Origin: Saccharina japonica
Taxonomy: Eukaryota; Sar; Phaeophyceae; Laminariales; Laminariaceae
Length of the DNA stretch: 64,000 bases
Direction of reading: 5' to 3'
NCBI GenBank assembly: GCA_008828725.1
Contig: MEHQ01000078.1
Span: 397,200-461,199, forward strand
Shown here: piece after piece, positions 10,626 to 23,353 of the stretch
Layout: the number at the start of each line of letters is the position of its first letter
How positions within the stretch are numbered: position 1 is the first letter of the stretch
Made by a program: the position numbers and the translations under genes
The notes under the pieces: model-generated
Told to the model about the DNA's origin: nothing
Database searches by the model: none
The model's input: only the letters and a program-made list of their open reading frames with translations

Positions 10626-13600
10626 AGCAGTAGCGCCAAGTGTTGGGGTGCCTGCTGCTGTTCCTTGTGGCAAGTCGTGTGTTGTGGTATAGCGCCGATC
10701 GTAGAGGAGGACCTGGCCAAAGCAAGTGATGATCAGATGTAGTAGACCCAACGACCCAACGACCAAACCTTCCGGAGAGATTTTTTTGTGCCGGTTCGCG
10801 TTGCACTTAGTTGCGCCGCGTTTTGGTTATTGCACCGCATGTTTCCCTTCGACATTACGATTACGATGCGCTATGTATGCGCGTATGCGCCCCTGCGGCT
10901 AGGTTAGGCTTGGCGGCTCTTGATCATGATGCGATGATGCTGCTGTCATGTGCTACATGATCGTAGCGAGTGGGCTCGCTGAGTCGCGTCTCGCCGAGTC
11001 GTGATACCTATACAGGATACAGGACCTGTTTGGTGGTTTGGCATTCGATATTCGATAGTGTCTGGCAATAAGGATACAGCAGTACCTGGATGCATGGCTG
11101 ACGGTAGCGACCCTCGAAGGAGATCTTCCAGGCGTGAGTAGTGAGTGCCACCAACTGCCAGACCGAGTCAGTACGTGGTCCCAGTGTGATCCTAGGATAC
11201 GAATACTGCTGCTATAGATCCTGCCACAGGTACGCGTACGTAAAGAACACACACGCATATAGCTGCATGGTGCGTGAGTGTTACAAGATACACCGGTCGT
11301 ACTTGTTCTATCGTGCATGATATGACATGATACCTCGTGAAGGCGCTGGTGGCTTCCCTGGAAGTGTACCCAAGGGTCGTAATTTTAGACGGAGCACGTG
11401 TGTGTCTCGAATCTCGAGGCCCTCTACGAATGCAGACGTATTATGTGGTACTCGGTACGAGTGGAACATAACCCTTGATACGCGTATGTAGCGGGTGCTT
11501 ATTTATCTCTTATCGACAGTCTATCATACCCCGCCGTACTGGGAGGGTGCAGCCGTACAATCAGTATCATGCAGCATGGCCCCGACGCCACAGCACGTGC
11601 CGTACAGCAGTATACAAGCAAGTGCGCGACAGCTGGGAGTTCGTAACAGTTTCAGGCTCGAGTTTTGGACGAAGGCAATCATGTTTGTGGCCATTTTTAT
11701 ACTGAAATTAGAGTAGGGCGCACCCTGCCTGGCAGAAGAATTCGAGTCTGGACAGGGGAGCACGCGGATCGGAAACCCAGACGCCACACTCCTCAAAAAA
11801 AGGCCAAATTGAAAAAACAAATCGGCGCGTTGGAATTTATTTTTGTTCGAATCGAGAAAATGTCATTTTTCTTCAAATTTGTTTGTATTACTCGATTTTA
11901 GCATACCCCCTGTCTGGGCTCTCGAGAAGAGGATTGTGGTGTTCGACAAAAAAACAAATGAGCTCCTCTAGCCCGGACTAAAATAGGAGATTATCGTACC
12001 CCTTTCAGTACTACTGCACCACAGCTGTACCAGCACCACGTATTTCCGTCAACTTCCAATTAAGTTGTCACCAAAACTGGAGTGCGGCAGTCCTAAACGG
12101 GTTGGTTAGTAGATGGGTGTCACGCCGTGATTGCTGTGTGATCGTCATTTATTTGTATTCGTTTTTCCTACAGGGTCACTATTTTAATACGAAAGTTTTG
12201 CTGTGACCGCTGATCGACGCGTTCGATTCCACAACGTTTTTGCACCCACACCTGCTCACACAGGTTTTTCGTTTCAACCGCAGCGAGCGAGCTGTCGCCC
12301 CCCAGAAGAACGTCGTCTATCAAAAATACCGACAGAAAGAGATCGTATACAAGTACGTACGTATATACCAGCCAGCAAAAGCCGGCATCAACAAAGTTTT
12401 GGCAAAAGCTAGCTTCCTCTTCGATGGGGACTGAACTCCAGCAAGACGATTTGCGAGAGGCTCTTGCGAAAACACGCGGAGTGTTGGACCGGTGATTCTA
12501 TCGATCCCGAAGAAAAACTGTATGCATGCAGTCACCACCAGCAAAAGCCACAGCGCCAGCAAAAGCTACAGCGCCAGCAAAAGCCAGCATAGATACCTAG
12601 GTGGGCACATATCAGTCCTCCGGTAGATAGTGTCAAAGGCCGGCAAAGGTAAACACATATAATACCACAGTCTTCTATCGGTATAGACAAGAGCAATGGT
12701 ACGTACCAAACTCCAGCAGCAAAAGCCAACCCCGATAAATAAGACAGTCACATACCGAAACACCAAACCCAGAAGGACACAGAAGAAAAACATTTTGATT
12801 GCGCGTTAACGGCTAAATAATGCCTCGTGCTCTTTAGAACGCGACCGCTTTTTCGGAGACAACATACTTGGAATTAGAGTTGAGCAATGTTGACGGCGGT
12901 GGAAACGGTTACGTTTAACAATATCGTGTAATGTGGGTGGCGTGTGGCTAGCTGAAAGTTAGGTGGCCTCGGCATCGACGGCTGACGTGCTGTTTCCCTT
13001 CATGCAAATATGTGAGCGAAAAAGCTGGAGGAGATCGCAAGAACATCATCTCAGCGGTGTCGATTCCGCTCTTTGTCGTTTCACCAGCCACACTACAGCA
13101 ACCAGTGTTGGATATCGAACGATAATCGACTTCGAGTCGGTACCGGTATATACGCGAAAAAAAGTAATCGATACGACCTCGATATTTGATGGATTGATAT
13201 CGATTCCGCTCTTTGTCGTCACACCAATCACACATTAAAGCATAGTCGGATATCGAACGATCATCGAGTTCGAGTCGATACAGATATAAAAGCAAAACAA
13301 GAAATCGATTCGATCTCGATATTTGATGGATTGGTATCGATTCCGCACTTTGTCGTCACACCAACCACACTTCAAAAATACCGATGGATATCGAACGATA
13401 TTCGAGTTCGATATACGACAAAAATCAACAAAACAATAACGATCGGTACGATCTCGATATTAGATACCATGTAGATTGATGAAGCTTTTGTTCCAATATC
13501 TTGCACAAAAATCACGGGGATGCCACGAGTGGATGGAGGGCAGAAAGACACGTACCATACGGCAAATCGAAACTTCGATTGCCAGGTACCCACTCTGATG

Positions 13601-14125
13601 TAAGGGTCGTTGGCAGATAAGGGACCTCCAATCCCGAGCGCACTACGACTACCGTAAGGTCCCTCAAAAAGGGGACCAACCTCCTGCGTCCCCCGGAGAC
13701 TCTATTTAATCGGCGCGTGGTCCCTCCAGAAGTCGACGCTTTCCGTATACTTCTTCCGGTCTAAGGCCACCCCCGACCCCCCCTCCTCTTTTCCAAGCGC
13801 GTTTCTCATCATCGTGATCGGCTGCATGGGGATCTCGCGGTCCACGTCTTGCGATTTTACGGAGATTATCCCCCAGGGCGCGTCCGATGCCGTCTCCTCT
13901 TTCCCCATTGCCGCGGTTTCTTTTCGAATCTGTTCTCGGCTGCGCGGCAAAACGGTTTTCAAGGAAAGCGGAGGCGGTGGTGGCGAGCGGGGGGGGGTGG
14001 GGGTAAACATGCGCTATTCACCGTGGTCCATCGAGTATTTTGCACCCACACGAAAAACATTTTTCGATCTGTTCTCGGCTGCGCGGCAAAATGGTTTTCA
14101 AGGAAATTGGAGGCGGTGGTGGCGC
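10626..14125. repeat. Segmental duplication, proximal copy (3.5 kb)
   Basis: Near-identical to 6824-10323, with edges placed where base-by-base identity stops. The 302 bp between the copies are a dispersed repeat that also occurs next to the proximal copy (14288-14530), which suggests unequal exchange between repeat copies. Confidence 0.95.
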
Positions 14126-17100
14126 GGTGGGCGGGCTGGGGGGAAAGACATGCGCTAGTTCAGCCGTGGTCCATCGAGTATGTTTCCAGCTAAAAGCAAA
14201 AGGTAGATTTTCGGATTTCTTGCCTCGGCTGCATTGAATATGATGGTTGCTAACCGCCATAACAAGGGGGCGTTGGGCGGCGAGCTGGGGAGGGACTCAT
14301 GCCATGCATAGCCGTGTAGTCGTATGATCATAGACGCTCCCTCGCCTCCTGTATGCAATGCCGGGACGGAGAATGTCTGGTGTTCACCGAGCAGGCAGAC
14401 ATTGCTATAGCACCAAGCGCGAAGCGCCGTGAGGTGTTCGGCGAGTCGCATAAAGGGTGAGCTGCATCCTACTGAGAACCGCTTGTGAGGTGGACTTGCA
14501 TATGGATGACAGCTTCAATGAGATAATATGGGAGGGGGGCATTTAAGGATGCATTCTTCAGGTATCGCATGCAAGCCTTGTACTGCAACATCCACTGCGA
14601 ACCTTACCCACCTCTATTCTGTTCCACGGTTTTCCACCCTATTAATAGATGACTATGTCCCCAAATCGAGGAGGCGGTTTTGTACCGGGGGCTCCAAAAG
14701 GCAATGTCGTGGTCACTCGCTCCTCCTTGTACTTTCGCAACCGCTGACACAGCTAAGCCCTCAAATCTTTCGAGCCGTACCCTGCGGACCATTGGCCCAT
14801 ATTTGCGCTATTAATAGCTAGCCCAAAAGAGAACGCAACACAGCAATTATAGCCAGTACAGTGCACGACAACGCATAAAAAACTTGCCACGTATTTAGGG
14901 GTTCCATAAAAAAACTTACCAGGTATCTTGGAGTTCATACGTTTTAGGTTTGACTACTGTACAAAGCACAGAAGAGCATGTTTTTAAACCTACAGATCTA
15001 TCATCTACAGATCATACATATCGTCTACATATATTTATTATCCTCAGATAGACCATCTACAGATAGATCATTTACAAATAGATCATCTACAGATATATCA
15101 TCTACAGATAGACCATCTACAGATAGATCATCTACAGATAGATCATTTACAAATAGATAATCTACATATATCATCTACAGATATATGATATATTAATACA
15201 TATATATCATCAACAGATCATACAGATCATCTACAGATATATCATGCACATGTACCTAATCTACCGATAGATCATCTGGATCCTAACGTGCCGTTATGAG
15301 ACGTTGTCCAAGATCTGTGCAGCACAGATACAAAACAGGAAATAGGTACTAAAAGTAGATCATGCAGATCGCATGGCTCCTACAGGGCAACATGAGTTAC
15401 ACCATACCTGGTACGGATCAGGAATACATCTGTGCTGAAATAACTGCATCATGAAGTGAGAATCGATGATCTATCTGTAGATGATCTATCTGTATATGAT
15501 CTATCTGTAAATGATCTATCTGTAGATGATCTGTCCGAGGTGTGCATGTGTTGTTTTGATATGTATACGAAGTACGTGTGTAGGACACACTCTGTCCCAC
15601 ATGCCCCTCTGGACGGCAACATTAGACCCATTTCGACTACGATGTGAATACTAAACGGGTACTGTGTATAGTAGCGGTCATATCATAGCGGCTGGCCGTA
15701 AACAAGAGTTTATCAACCCGTTCACACCTCGGATAGACAGATCATCTACAGATAGATTATCTGACAGATCATCGAACATCTACAGATATATCATCTACAG
15801 ACATATCATATGTCAGATAGATCATCTACACATAGACAATCTAGATCCTAAGCTGCCGTTGTGCAGGATCTGTACAGTACACAGATCTAGCCCATGGGAA
15901 ACATGTCCTAGATCTTGCAGATCATACAGCTCCCATCCGGCAACATGAATGAGCTAAAGTAGATCATACACACCAGGAAGGTATCTGCCATGAAATGTCT
16001 AGATCATTAAGTAGGAATTGATCATCCGTCCGAGCTGTTAACCCTCTCGGGCACTACCGCAAAAGCGATCCCTCACTAATTTCAAGTAGTTTTCCTAAAA
16101 AACGAGGGTGCATGTCTAAACGGGGGTAACTCTTTTCGAACCGAACCCACGTTTCGGGGACAAACCACTTGGAATTAGTGCAGAACGATTTCTGCAGCGG
16201 TTTTGCAGTTAACCTATTCAGAACTGAAACAAATGTCCCACACTAATTCCAACTACAGTAGTTTTCCCTCAAATTCGTGGGACCAGTTCTTAAGGGGTGA
16301 ATAATCTCCTATTTCGGCTTACTACTGCAGTAAGGCTCGCGGCTTTTTGTGATGTCAACGTTGCGCATTGTATCTTAACCCATTCAAAATTGAAAAGCTC
16401 ATCCCACACTAATTCCAAGTAGTTTGTCCCCAAAAAGGGGGGACCGTTTCTTAAGGGGCTAACCCATTCATAATTGAAAAATGTATCCCATACTAATTCC
16501 AAGTAGTTTGTCCCCAAAAAGGGGGGACCGGTTCTTAAGGGGTTAACCCATTCATAATTGAAAAATGTATCCCACACTAATTCCAAGTAGTTCGTACCCC
16601 GAAAACGGTGGAACGGTTCTTAAGGGGTTGAAGGCTACCAGGTAGAGAATGTATACCAGTAGGATTTAGAGTGGTGCTCCTTGCTGAGCGCAAATGCTTA
16701 ACGGTAGTTGTAAATCCTTAAATTAAATTAAACAAAAAAAAACTTAAAACCTGAAGTTCTTAAATTCAATCTTCTTAAAAACATCTCGCTGTACAAAACA
16801 GTACACAGGCCGAACCTCTTAAATCCCAGCTTCTTAAAGCACAGGCTGAACTTCTGAAATTCCAACTTCTTGAAAAAACAGGCTGAACTTCTTAAATTCC
16901 AACGTCTTACTTCTTACAACACCCCCCCCCGTTGTACGTAAAGGTTCAAGCCCTCCCTCATACCTGTACAGAATGATGTCCAGAAACTTGGCCTCCTTCG
17001 TTTCCACCGAACCGGCTTCAAACCATCGCGACAACACCGGCAGTTCCTGTCCAGGATTGCGGGGGCGTGGCGCACATCATTTCACAGCTCCGACATATCA

Positions 17101-20100
17101 TGATCTATCTATCTATCTACAGATAGATCATCTAGCTCCCCCTCACCACCTGCTCTTGTGAGAGGCTGTGCGGGATCTAATATATCAGCATAGTACAGAT
17201 CCCAACCCTAGGAAACATGTGCAAGATCGTGCGAAGACGTGAATCCGTAACTTTCCGAAATTCTCAGCCTGAAATTCTTGAAACACCTACTTTTTTTTGA
17301 CAGATTTCGCGTACTGTACTACTGCTACTTCTTCTACTGCTCTTCCTCCTACCACTTCTCCTACAACAGGCGCATAGGCTATGTGTACCGGTAGACCTAC
17401 GAACAAGTACGGACACACAAAAACCAGTATCGTAATTTTTGTTGGATATCGAACGATAATTGAGTTCGTTACGGTACTGATGAACGGAAAATACTTGTGT
17501 TAGCGGCGGGGACGGTTAGGGGCGGTCAGGGGCGGCTAGGTCAGTATGGTCGCCCCGATGGTCTAGAGGTAACCTCGAACGCTTCTGAACGTTGATGTCT
17601 GGAGTTCGAATCTCACGTGGGTCGGACTTTTGAGTTTATTTGCAAAAATAAATAAAAAACGGAATCAACTGCTGAGAACGCCAATTAATAGTAGCGTGGG
17701 TAGGCACAATTCGATGCGAGTCGACGAGGGAATGAAAGGCTGAAGTCTTCTCGCGATAAAAATGCAAGGCAAGAACCGTAGTGGGGGAGGAGGGAGAGGA
17801 GCCTACTTTGTGACCCCGGATCTAAGTTACGACTAGGGAGGAGAGAGAAAGGAAGGGCGAAGATAATAAATGGGATGGACAAAAAAAAAATAAAAAAATA
17901 GGGGTCAAACCGCGGTATCCTATTAATAATAGTATCTTTGCCCCTTGGAACACCGTGCAAATAAATGCCTCCTGACAGACAAACCCTTAGCCCCATAAGA
18001 ACTACATAAACCTTGATTTTGGTTACTTTTTGGGGCCAATTTAACTGGAATTAGATAAAGCCCCATAATGACTGCATAAACCTTGATTTTGGTCCCCTTT
18101 TTGGGCCAGCTTAACTGGAATTATATAAGAGTTCAGGGCCATTTTCGCAGTGGGAAACGGGTTAAAACGTGAACACCTCCTTGGCACCGCTTGCACCCAC
18201 CATCACTACACTACTTAAGGTGCGAGACATACATACAAGTTAAGTTCCTCTTTTACCCTTTTACTCCTTAGCTGCATTACACTACTTAAGGTGCACTTGG
18301 AAGATAGATATTCACTGTATGTCCTGTATTTGCCGACATACAGATGGAGTTCTTGGCATTAGCAAGTCGCCAATTGCAGCTACGTAAGTTATGTTCCTCT
18401 TTGACCCTCTTCACATTATCTGGTTATATTCTTCCTTCCGCGAGCGTAGCGGGCGGCGTTAGCCGCCCGCGCAGCGGAGCCCTTGTATATACATATATAC
18501 ATACCTTGGGTGACCGCGCCTCGTAGCCCGTGACCAAGAGCTTCTCGTTCTCGGGTGTGATCTGGACGGTGCTCGTGATCACGCCGGCGAAGTTAGGCAC
18601 AAACACGTGCTTGCAGAAAGGGGCGTACCTGGGGTGTGTATGTGTGACACCGCCGATGAGACGAAGTGGGGGGGCATACATAAATGGAACGACAACAAAA
18701 AAAAGGGGGCCACGTCAACAAGAGAAAACGGCTCCGCACTACCCCATAAAAAGGGCAGAATTAAAAAACAAACCTGTGGGGGGTGGGGTTTCTGCATGAA
18801 TACGTTTATTTTATAACTGATACACAAGATTTAATATATATTTTGAAACCTGTTTTTATTACTGTCGTAGACGGTAGGACTTTGACCCCCCCCTCAAAAT
18901 CTACGTAGACCTCGGACAAAAAAGTGTCGTTTCGGATATTTTGTTTTTCGTGTACCCAAAATCAGTGAGGTGAGATTTCTGCACGAGTTCGTTTGTTATG
19001 TTCGTTTTTTTTCCCCCCCTGAGAATGAAACTCTTTGGTTCTTCAGCGTGACAAAAAAAAAAATGAATAAAAAATCCTGTGTTAATTGTAACGAAACACA
19101 AAATTGAAACGCCCTGCGCCGAGCTTCCTTAATGAGCCGCCTCAGTTTGCCCCGAGCAAGCAAGAGCCCACGAAAAAAAAAAATGTATCAGGGGGATGTT
19201 AGATTCGACGTTTTGCGGCCACAAGCAGGGGTAGCTGGCATGGAGACAAGGCGTTTGCGGCAGGTCCCACATTCAAACACCATGGTTTGGCTGAAAATCA
19301 GTTACACATGAAGTTTTGATCAATCGAAGGAGGCTGGTGCAGTCAGGGTCAGGCTCTCTCACCCCTCAACTAGTTCCCCCCCGGAAGCCCTGAACATCTC
19401 GTTCACCTACGAAATCAGCAGAAAGCAGTGCACGGCGGGAGCGACAAAAATGTTACACATGGGTTGTAGAGGTGGCAAGGCGTGGGTCAAGTGCTGTGCC
19501 ACCCTCGGCTTGCGTCAGACCACCTGCCGACCTCGGACAGATCATTGGTTCCCATTTCATGATGTAAATATTGCAAGGCAGATCTATTCCTGATCTGTAT
19601 GATCTGTATGATCTGTATGACCTAGCTCATCTTGCCGGGTGGGAGCCGTATACTCTTCATGATCTTGCCGGGTTGGATCAGTACTGTACAGATCCTGTAC
19701 AACATATCATAACGGCAAAAATCTGCAGGGTGCAGGACGTGTTTCCTGGGTTGGACCTGTACTGTACAGATCCTGCACAACATCTCATAACGGTAGGGTA
19801 GGATCTGCAGATGATCTATCTGTAGATGATCTATCTGTAGATGATCGATCTGTAGATGATCGATCTGTAGATGATCGATCTGTAGATGATCCATCTGTAG
19901 ATGATCCATCTGTAGATGATCCATCTGTAGATCGTGATTTGCCGCAGTCTGAATGGAGGCTCGAGAAGGCGTCAAAAGGAAATGGCCGCTGTTACAGCCC
20001 CCAACAACATATGCACCCTTTAGAGCTTAAGAGGGTAAAAAGGAGGGGGGAAGGCCTATTAATAAGACAAAATTACAAACACTGTACCGTACGGCCCCAC

Positions 20101-22395
20101 GAAACGGCCCGCGCTGATGGAGTAAGGATTGGTAACGTTAGCCCTCAAACTCCTGCGGACTACACTTGTTTTTCTCTGCCTTTTTATCCCATATATTATC
20201 TTTGCCCTCTTTTTCTCTCTTCCTCCTCACCGTAACCAAGATCCGGGGTCACCTGTAGCAGGCTCTATATATCCCCCCTCCCCACTACGGTTTGTTCCTC
20301 GCCCGTTTGGGTCGCGAGAAGACTTCAGCGCTTTCTCCCCTCGTCGACTCACGCCAAGAAAGCTGCCACAAAGTCTCAATTCCAATGCAGTATCCATTTT
20401 CAATATTAAAATCTCAATCTTAGAATCTCAATATTATAATCTCAATCTCGATCTTTGAATCTCAATATTTCAATCATATTCTTTCAATCTCAATCTTTCA
20501 ATCATATTCTTTCAATCTCAATCTTTCAATATCAATATTTCAGTCTCAATCTTTCGATCTCACTCAAAATCAACCAACCGATCGAAATATTAACCCTACC
20601 TTATCCTCGAACTCCTGCGGGTCGTAGGCCACCTTCGTCCCGGTGTAGGTGTCGTCGGTAAACTGCCGCATCACGAACGAATCTGATGCATCGCCCGTCG
20701 GTCGGTCGGGTTTCCGTTTGAGTGCAGCAACAGCAGTATTAAATAGAAGCAGCACAGCATAGTATTGATAGTGTTGAATATCGAAAGATAATCGAGTTCG
20801 ATACGATCGGTACCGATGAAAAAAAAAAAAAAACGATACGATACGATTTTCGATATTTGATTTCATCGAAGCTTTCGTTCAGTGTCAGCAAAAATAAAAA
20901 AGGGCATGCCAGGGGATGGAGGGCAAAACACTTTCGATATTTCGTTCGATACATATATCGAAATTTGATGTTTCGTTATATATCGAATCACATGCTTCGA
21001 TACCGAAATTTGATATTTCGATAAATCAAATCGTATTTTGGTATATCGAATTTTGATATTTCGATAGATCGAAATTTGATATTTTGATACATCGAAACTT
21101 TCGATACGATATCTATAACCCTACTGTAGTGCAGCAACGGCAGGCACACCGGGTTCGAGCACAGCGGGAGTCGGCGACATCCGTCATAGGGTGCGCGCGC
21201 GTGATCAACGGGCCATCGACAGCCTTACTAGACAGGCGTACGAACGCCGTGATATCTGGCATGTGGGCGCCTTACATAGGTATTACATTTCTGCTCTTTA
21301 CGTTTTCTATTGTCAAAGGTGATCGAATCGTGCCCATCGCATGGTTACATGGTTCGAGCATGGAAGTCCGTTACGAGTTGAGAGAGGTTACACAGCAGTC
21401 AGTAGTCAGTACCGACCTGCTGACGGGGTGACTGTATCATATGACCACCCGTCGACGCTATAGCCAAGACGACCAACTTACACTGCAGAGTAGTGTTGGA
21501 TATCGAACGATAATCTATTTCGATACGATAATACCGTTGAACAAAAAAAAACGTAACGATACGATTTCGATATTCGATAAATCGACGCTTCGTTCAGTGT
21601 CAGCGGGAAAAAAACACGGGAACCCAGGGCAGGGAGGGCAAAACACCTTCGATATTTCGATACCATAAATCCAACATTCTTATGCAGCAACTTGGTGTGT
21701 TCAGCTGTGAGCGAAAGAGGACAGACGACCAACAGTACGAGTACTACATACGTGTACCAGGCATTCGTTAAAGGTATCCAAACTTAAGGATACTCGAATG
21801 TATTGGATGGGGGGGGCAAGCACCCACCCGCTTGACAGCAGCAGCGGCACTGCCGTCAAGTGGCACCCGTAGGTCCATACCAGGTATTAACAGGACGCAA
21901 TGCAGCAGACAGTAACTACTCGCATGCACCAGGTGCTATTATACCAGGCACCCGCGCTTCACCCGCATTGGTACTATCAGCGGATAATAGATACTCGCAT
22001 GCACCAGGCACATGGCACCCGCGCTGCACCCGCATTGGGGATATTCAATACTGTATCATAGTATCAAACTACCATCATGGCTGCTCTACTGCTCTAGACC
22101 TATTGCTCAAGGTGGTAAATAGTCTACTACTGCTCTAGACCTATTGCTCAAGGTAGAAATAGTCTACCACAGCTCTAGCTCAAGGTAGTAGTAGTCTACT
22201 ACTGCTCTAGACCTACTGCTCAAGGTAGTAATAGTCTACTACTGCTGTACTGTAGACCTACTCAAGGTACAGTAGTAATATAGTCTACTACTGCTCTCGT
22301 ACGTATACATAAGATCGAATCTCACCCATGACAAGCTCGTTCCCGCCCGAAGCCGCCATGGAGATGCTCGTCTTCGCCGGACAATCCATGCACAT
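13702..22395 (-). CDS. DUF3228-family protein, 6 exons, 213 aa
   Basis: Exons on the minus strand: 22395-22326, 20682-20600, 19406-19363, 18628-18505, 17046-16964 and 13939-13702. All introns are GT-AG, the phases join, and the 642 nt end in TAG. From memory of the family, these blocks match DUF3228, a eukaryotic and bacterial family of about 200 aa with no assigned function: SFVMRQF near residue 25, YAPFCKHVFVPNF at 67-79, GYEAR before residue 107, ELPVLSRWFE at 108, LDIILYSREQI at 128-139, WGIISVKSQD at 157-166 and MMRNALG...GGSGV at 178-192. The 44-nt third exon was found only because its phases and sequence bridge the neighbours. Exon 1 is the least certain; Met13 is an alternative start. 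The last exon also exists as a second identical copy at 9900-10137. Confidence 0.85.
14018..14078 (-). pseudogene. Decoy 5' part of the terminal DUF3228 exon
   Basis: A tandem copy of the acceptor and first codons of the terminal exon lies 139 bp before the real one in the direction of transcription. The acceptor context matches the true site. It reads SREQIEKC and stops after 20 codons (TGA at 14018-14020). Splicing here would delete the MMRNALG block. A more decayed third copy is near 14228, and the equivalent decoy in the other duplication copy has its acceptor at 10276. Confidence 0.75.
14288..14530 (+). repeat. Family G1 dispersed repeat
   Basis: A diverged copy with the same blocks (GACGGAG, CACCAAGCGCGAAGCGCC, GTGAGCTGCATCC). 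It carries TATA where other copies have a single TA (14406-14409). It sits in the last intron of the DUF3228 gene. Confidence 0.8.
14985..16040. repeat. Cluster of GATC-rich composite repeats
   Basis: Arrays of ATAGATCATCTACAG units at 14995-15290, 15460-15540 and 15740-15850, separated by the same conserved lead sequences as at 1-285 (GCAGGATCTGTACAGTACAC, GGAAACATGT). It lies in the last intron of the DUF3228 gene. Confidence 0.8.
16208..16625 (-). mobile_element. Four tandem copies of a foldback repeat (F1)
   Basis: Units of about 83 bp carrying CCCACACTAATTCCAAGTAG, TTTGTCCCCAAAAAGGGG and a TTCTTAAGGGGTTAACCC end. The first copy has TACAGTA where the others have TA. The family recurs at 26894-26980, 27070-27320, 32990-33070, 38590-38670, 46980-47030 and 51231-51400. 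Confidence 0.75.
17100..17240. repeat. Short GATC-rich repeat copy
   Basis: ATCTATCTATCTACAGATAG followed by CCTGCTCTTGTGAGAGGCTG and GGAAACATGTGC, the same order as in the 1-285 copy. Confidence 0.7.
17545..17895 (+). repeat. tRNA-derived SINE, second subfamily head
   Basis: The head has a very tRNA-like A box (GATGGTCTAGAGGTAACC) and B box (GGAGTTCGAATCTC). The body matches the other copies (GTCGACGAGG, CTCGCGATAAAAATGC, CTACTTTGTGACCCCGGATC) and the tail is A-rich after GGGATGGAC. It lies upstream of the 17-kb exon of the DUF3228 gene on the minus strand (in its fourth intron). Confidence 0.85.
17990..18135. repeat. Two tandem 72-bp units
   Basis: AGCCCCATAAGAACTACATA and AGCCCCATAATGACTGCATA start two copies that share AACCTTGATTTTGG and TTTAACTGGAATTA. 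They lie in an intron of the DUF3228 gene, with no coding content. Confidence 0.75.
19560..19940 (-). repeat. GATC-rich repeat, reverse, with a regular 14-bp array
   Basis: GATCTGTAGATGATCTATCT-type units repeat about nine times (19801-19935), preceded by two diverged copies of the conserved lead (CATAACGGCA...CTGCA). Confidence 0.8.
20180..20350 (-). repeat. SINE 3' part, reverse, diverged
   Basis: Matches the SINE body from the TCGCGA block through GACCCCGGATC to ATAATATATGGGAT, without the tRNA-like head. Confidence 0.7.
20375..20560. repeat. AATCTCAATCTTTCAAT minisatellite
   Basis: An irregular array of TCTCAATCTTTCAATAT-like units in the second intron of the DUF3228 gene. Confidence 0.8.
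20750..21120. repeat. TCGATA-rich dispersed repeat
   Basis: Begins GTGTTGAATATCGAAAGATA, continues AATCGAGTTCGATACGATCG, a poly-A stretch, TTCAGTGTCAGC and GGATGGAGGGCAAAACAC, and ends in TTTCGATATTTCGATA runs. Related copies: 9290-9740, 13092-13540, 17440-17480, 21490-21670 and 36820-37060. Confidence 0.75.
21490..21670. repeat. TCGATA-rich dispersed repeat
   Basis: GTGTTGGATATCGAACGATA, a poly-A stretch, TTCAGTGTCAGC, GGCAGGGAGGGCAAAACACC and TTCGATATTTCGATACC, in the same order as the 20750 copy. Confidence 0.8.
22060..22300. repeat. Minisatellite of TCTAGACCTATTGCTCAAGG units
   Basis: About five diverged units of 40-50 bp with TACTGCTCTAGACC and CTCAAGGTAGTAATAGTC. Directly downstream of the exon 1 donor of the DUF3228 gene on the minus strand. 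Confidence 0.8.
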
Positions 22396-22429
22396 ACAAC
22401 AACACACCAGGAGTTCGTGTCAGGGAAAG

Positions 22430-22610
22430 TGTACACGCAGCCAGCACGGAGCAGCCGGCACGGAGCAGCCAGCACGGAGCAGCACGCACGGAGCAGCCAG
22501 CACGGAGCAGCCAGCACGGAGCAGCCAGCACGGAGCAGCAAGCACAGAGCAGGCAGTACGGAGCAGCAAGCACGGGGCAGCACGCACGGAGCAGCAAGCA
22601 CGGAGCCGTC
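22430..22610. repeat. AGCAGCCAGCACGG minisatellite
   Basis: About twelve copies of a 12-14 bp unit (GCAGCCAGCACGGA). It lies just upstream of the proposed DUF3228 start codon. The open frames on both strands follow from the repeat period and are not taken as genes. Confidence 0.85.
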
Positions 22611-23019
22611 AGTGCAAGCAGTTAGCGCAAACAGAGGGTCGCTCAACATTCAACCCTGATCAGAGCAGCCAGAGACTGGAAAAAGGAGGGGCAAGGCCTA
22701 AGGTGGAGGTGCAAGTTGACTTGCTTGCTCGCGAATAGTTCGCTCGCTTCCACAGCCAACTGCTTGCGGTTGTTCCTGATGCAACAATACAGATTTGATC
22801 CCCACGTGGCAGTCAAAGCAACGGTGGCCAGGAAGAGCTGCCTCACGCTTGGGCAGGGAGGGGTCGTAGAAGACATAATAAGCTGGAGGATGGGGGGATG
22901 GGAGCATCGGAGGCGGGCGGGGTATAGTCGATCACCCTGAGCTTCGTCGCTTTCGAGTAAGAGTGCCGCCCCTTCGGCCTCACTGAACGCTCCAGTTTAA
23001 AGCTCGGAAAGGAGGGTGA

Positions 23020-23353
23020 TTTTTTTTTTTTTTTTTTTATCCCATTTATTATCTTCGCACTTCCGTCTCTCCCTCCCTAGTCGTAACTCAGATCCGGGGT
23101 CACAGAGTAGGCTCCTCTCCCGCCCCCCCCACTACGGTGCTTGCCTTGATTTTTATCGCGCAGAAGGTTCAGCCTTCCCAACGCTCGTCGATTTTCATCG
23201 AACTTTGCCAACTCACGCTCTCGCGCTTTCTGCTAGTCAAGATATTTTTTGCGAGAAAAAGTGCCTAAGAGCATGCACTCGGCGGGGCTCGAACTCGCTT
23301 TCTTGACGCTACAGGCTTCGTGGTTACCTGCTAGCCCACCGGGGCTCGACGGC
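23020..23353 (-). repeat. tRNA-derived SINE, reverse, full length
   Basis: The reverse complement of the 4425 copy, including the same head (CCGGTGGGCTAGCAGGTAAC) and a 19-base poly-T at 23020-23038 equal to the tail. It lacks the TA-flanked insertions seen in the 4425 copy, so it shows the pre-insertion state. Confidence 0.9.

Noticed and set aside
17545..17640. Functional tRNA gene
   Set aside because: A and B boxes are good, but the acceptor stem does not pair cleanly and the sequence continues into the shared SINE body and A-tail.
22239..22738. Overlapping 136-codon frames on both strands
   Set aside because: Produced by the AGCAGCCAGCACGG minisatellite; unit length keeps several frames open.
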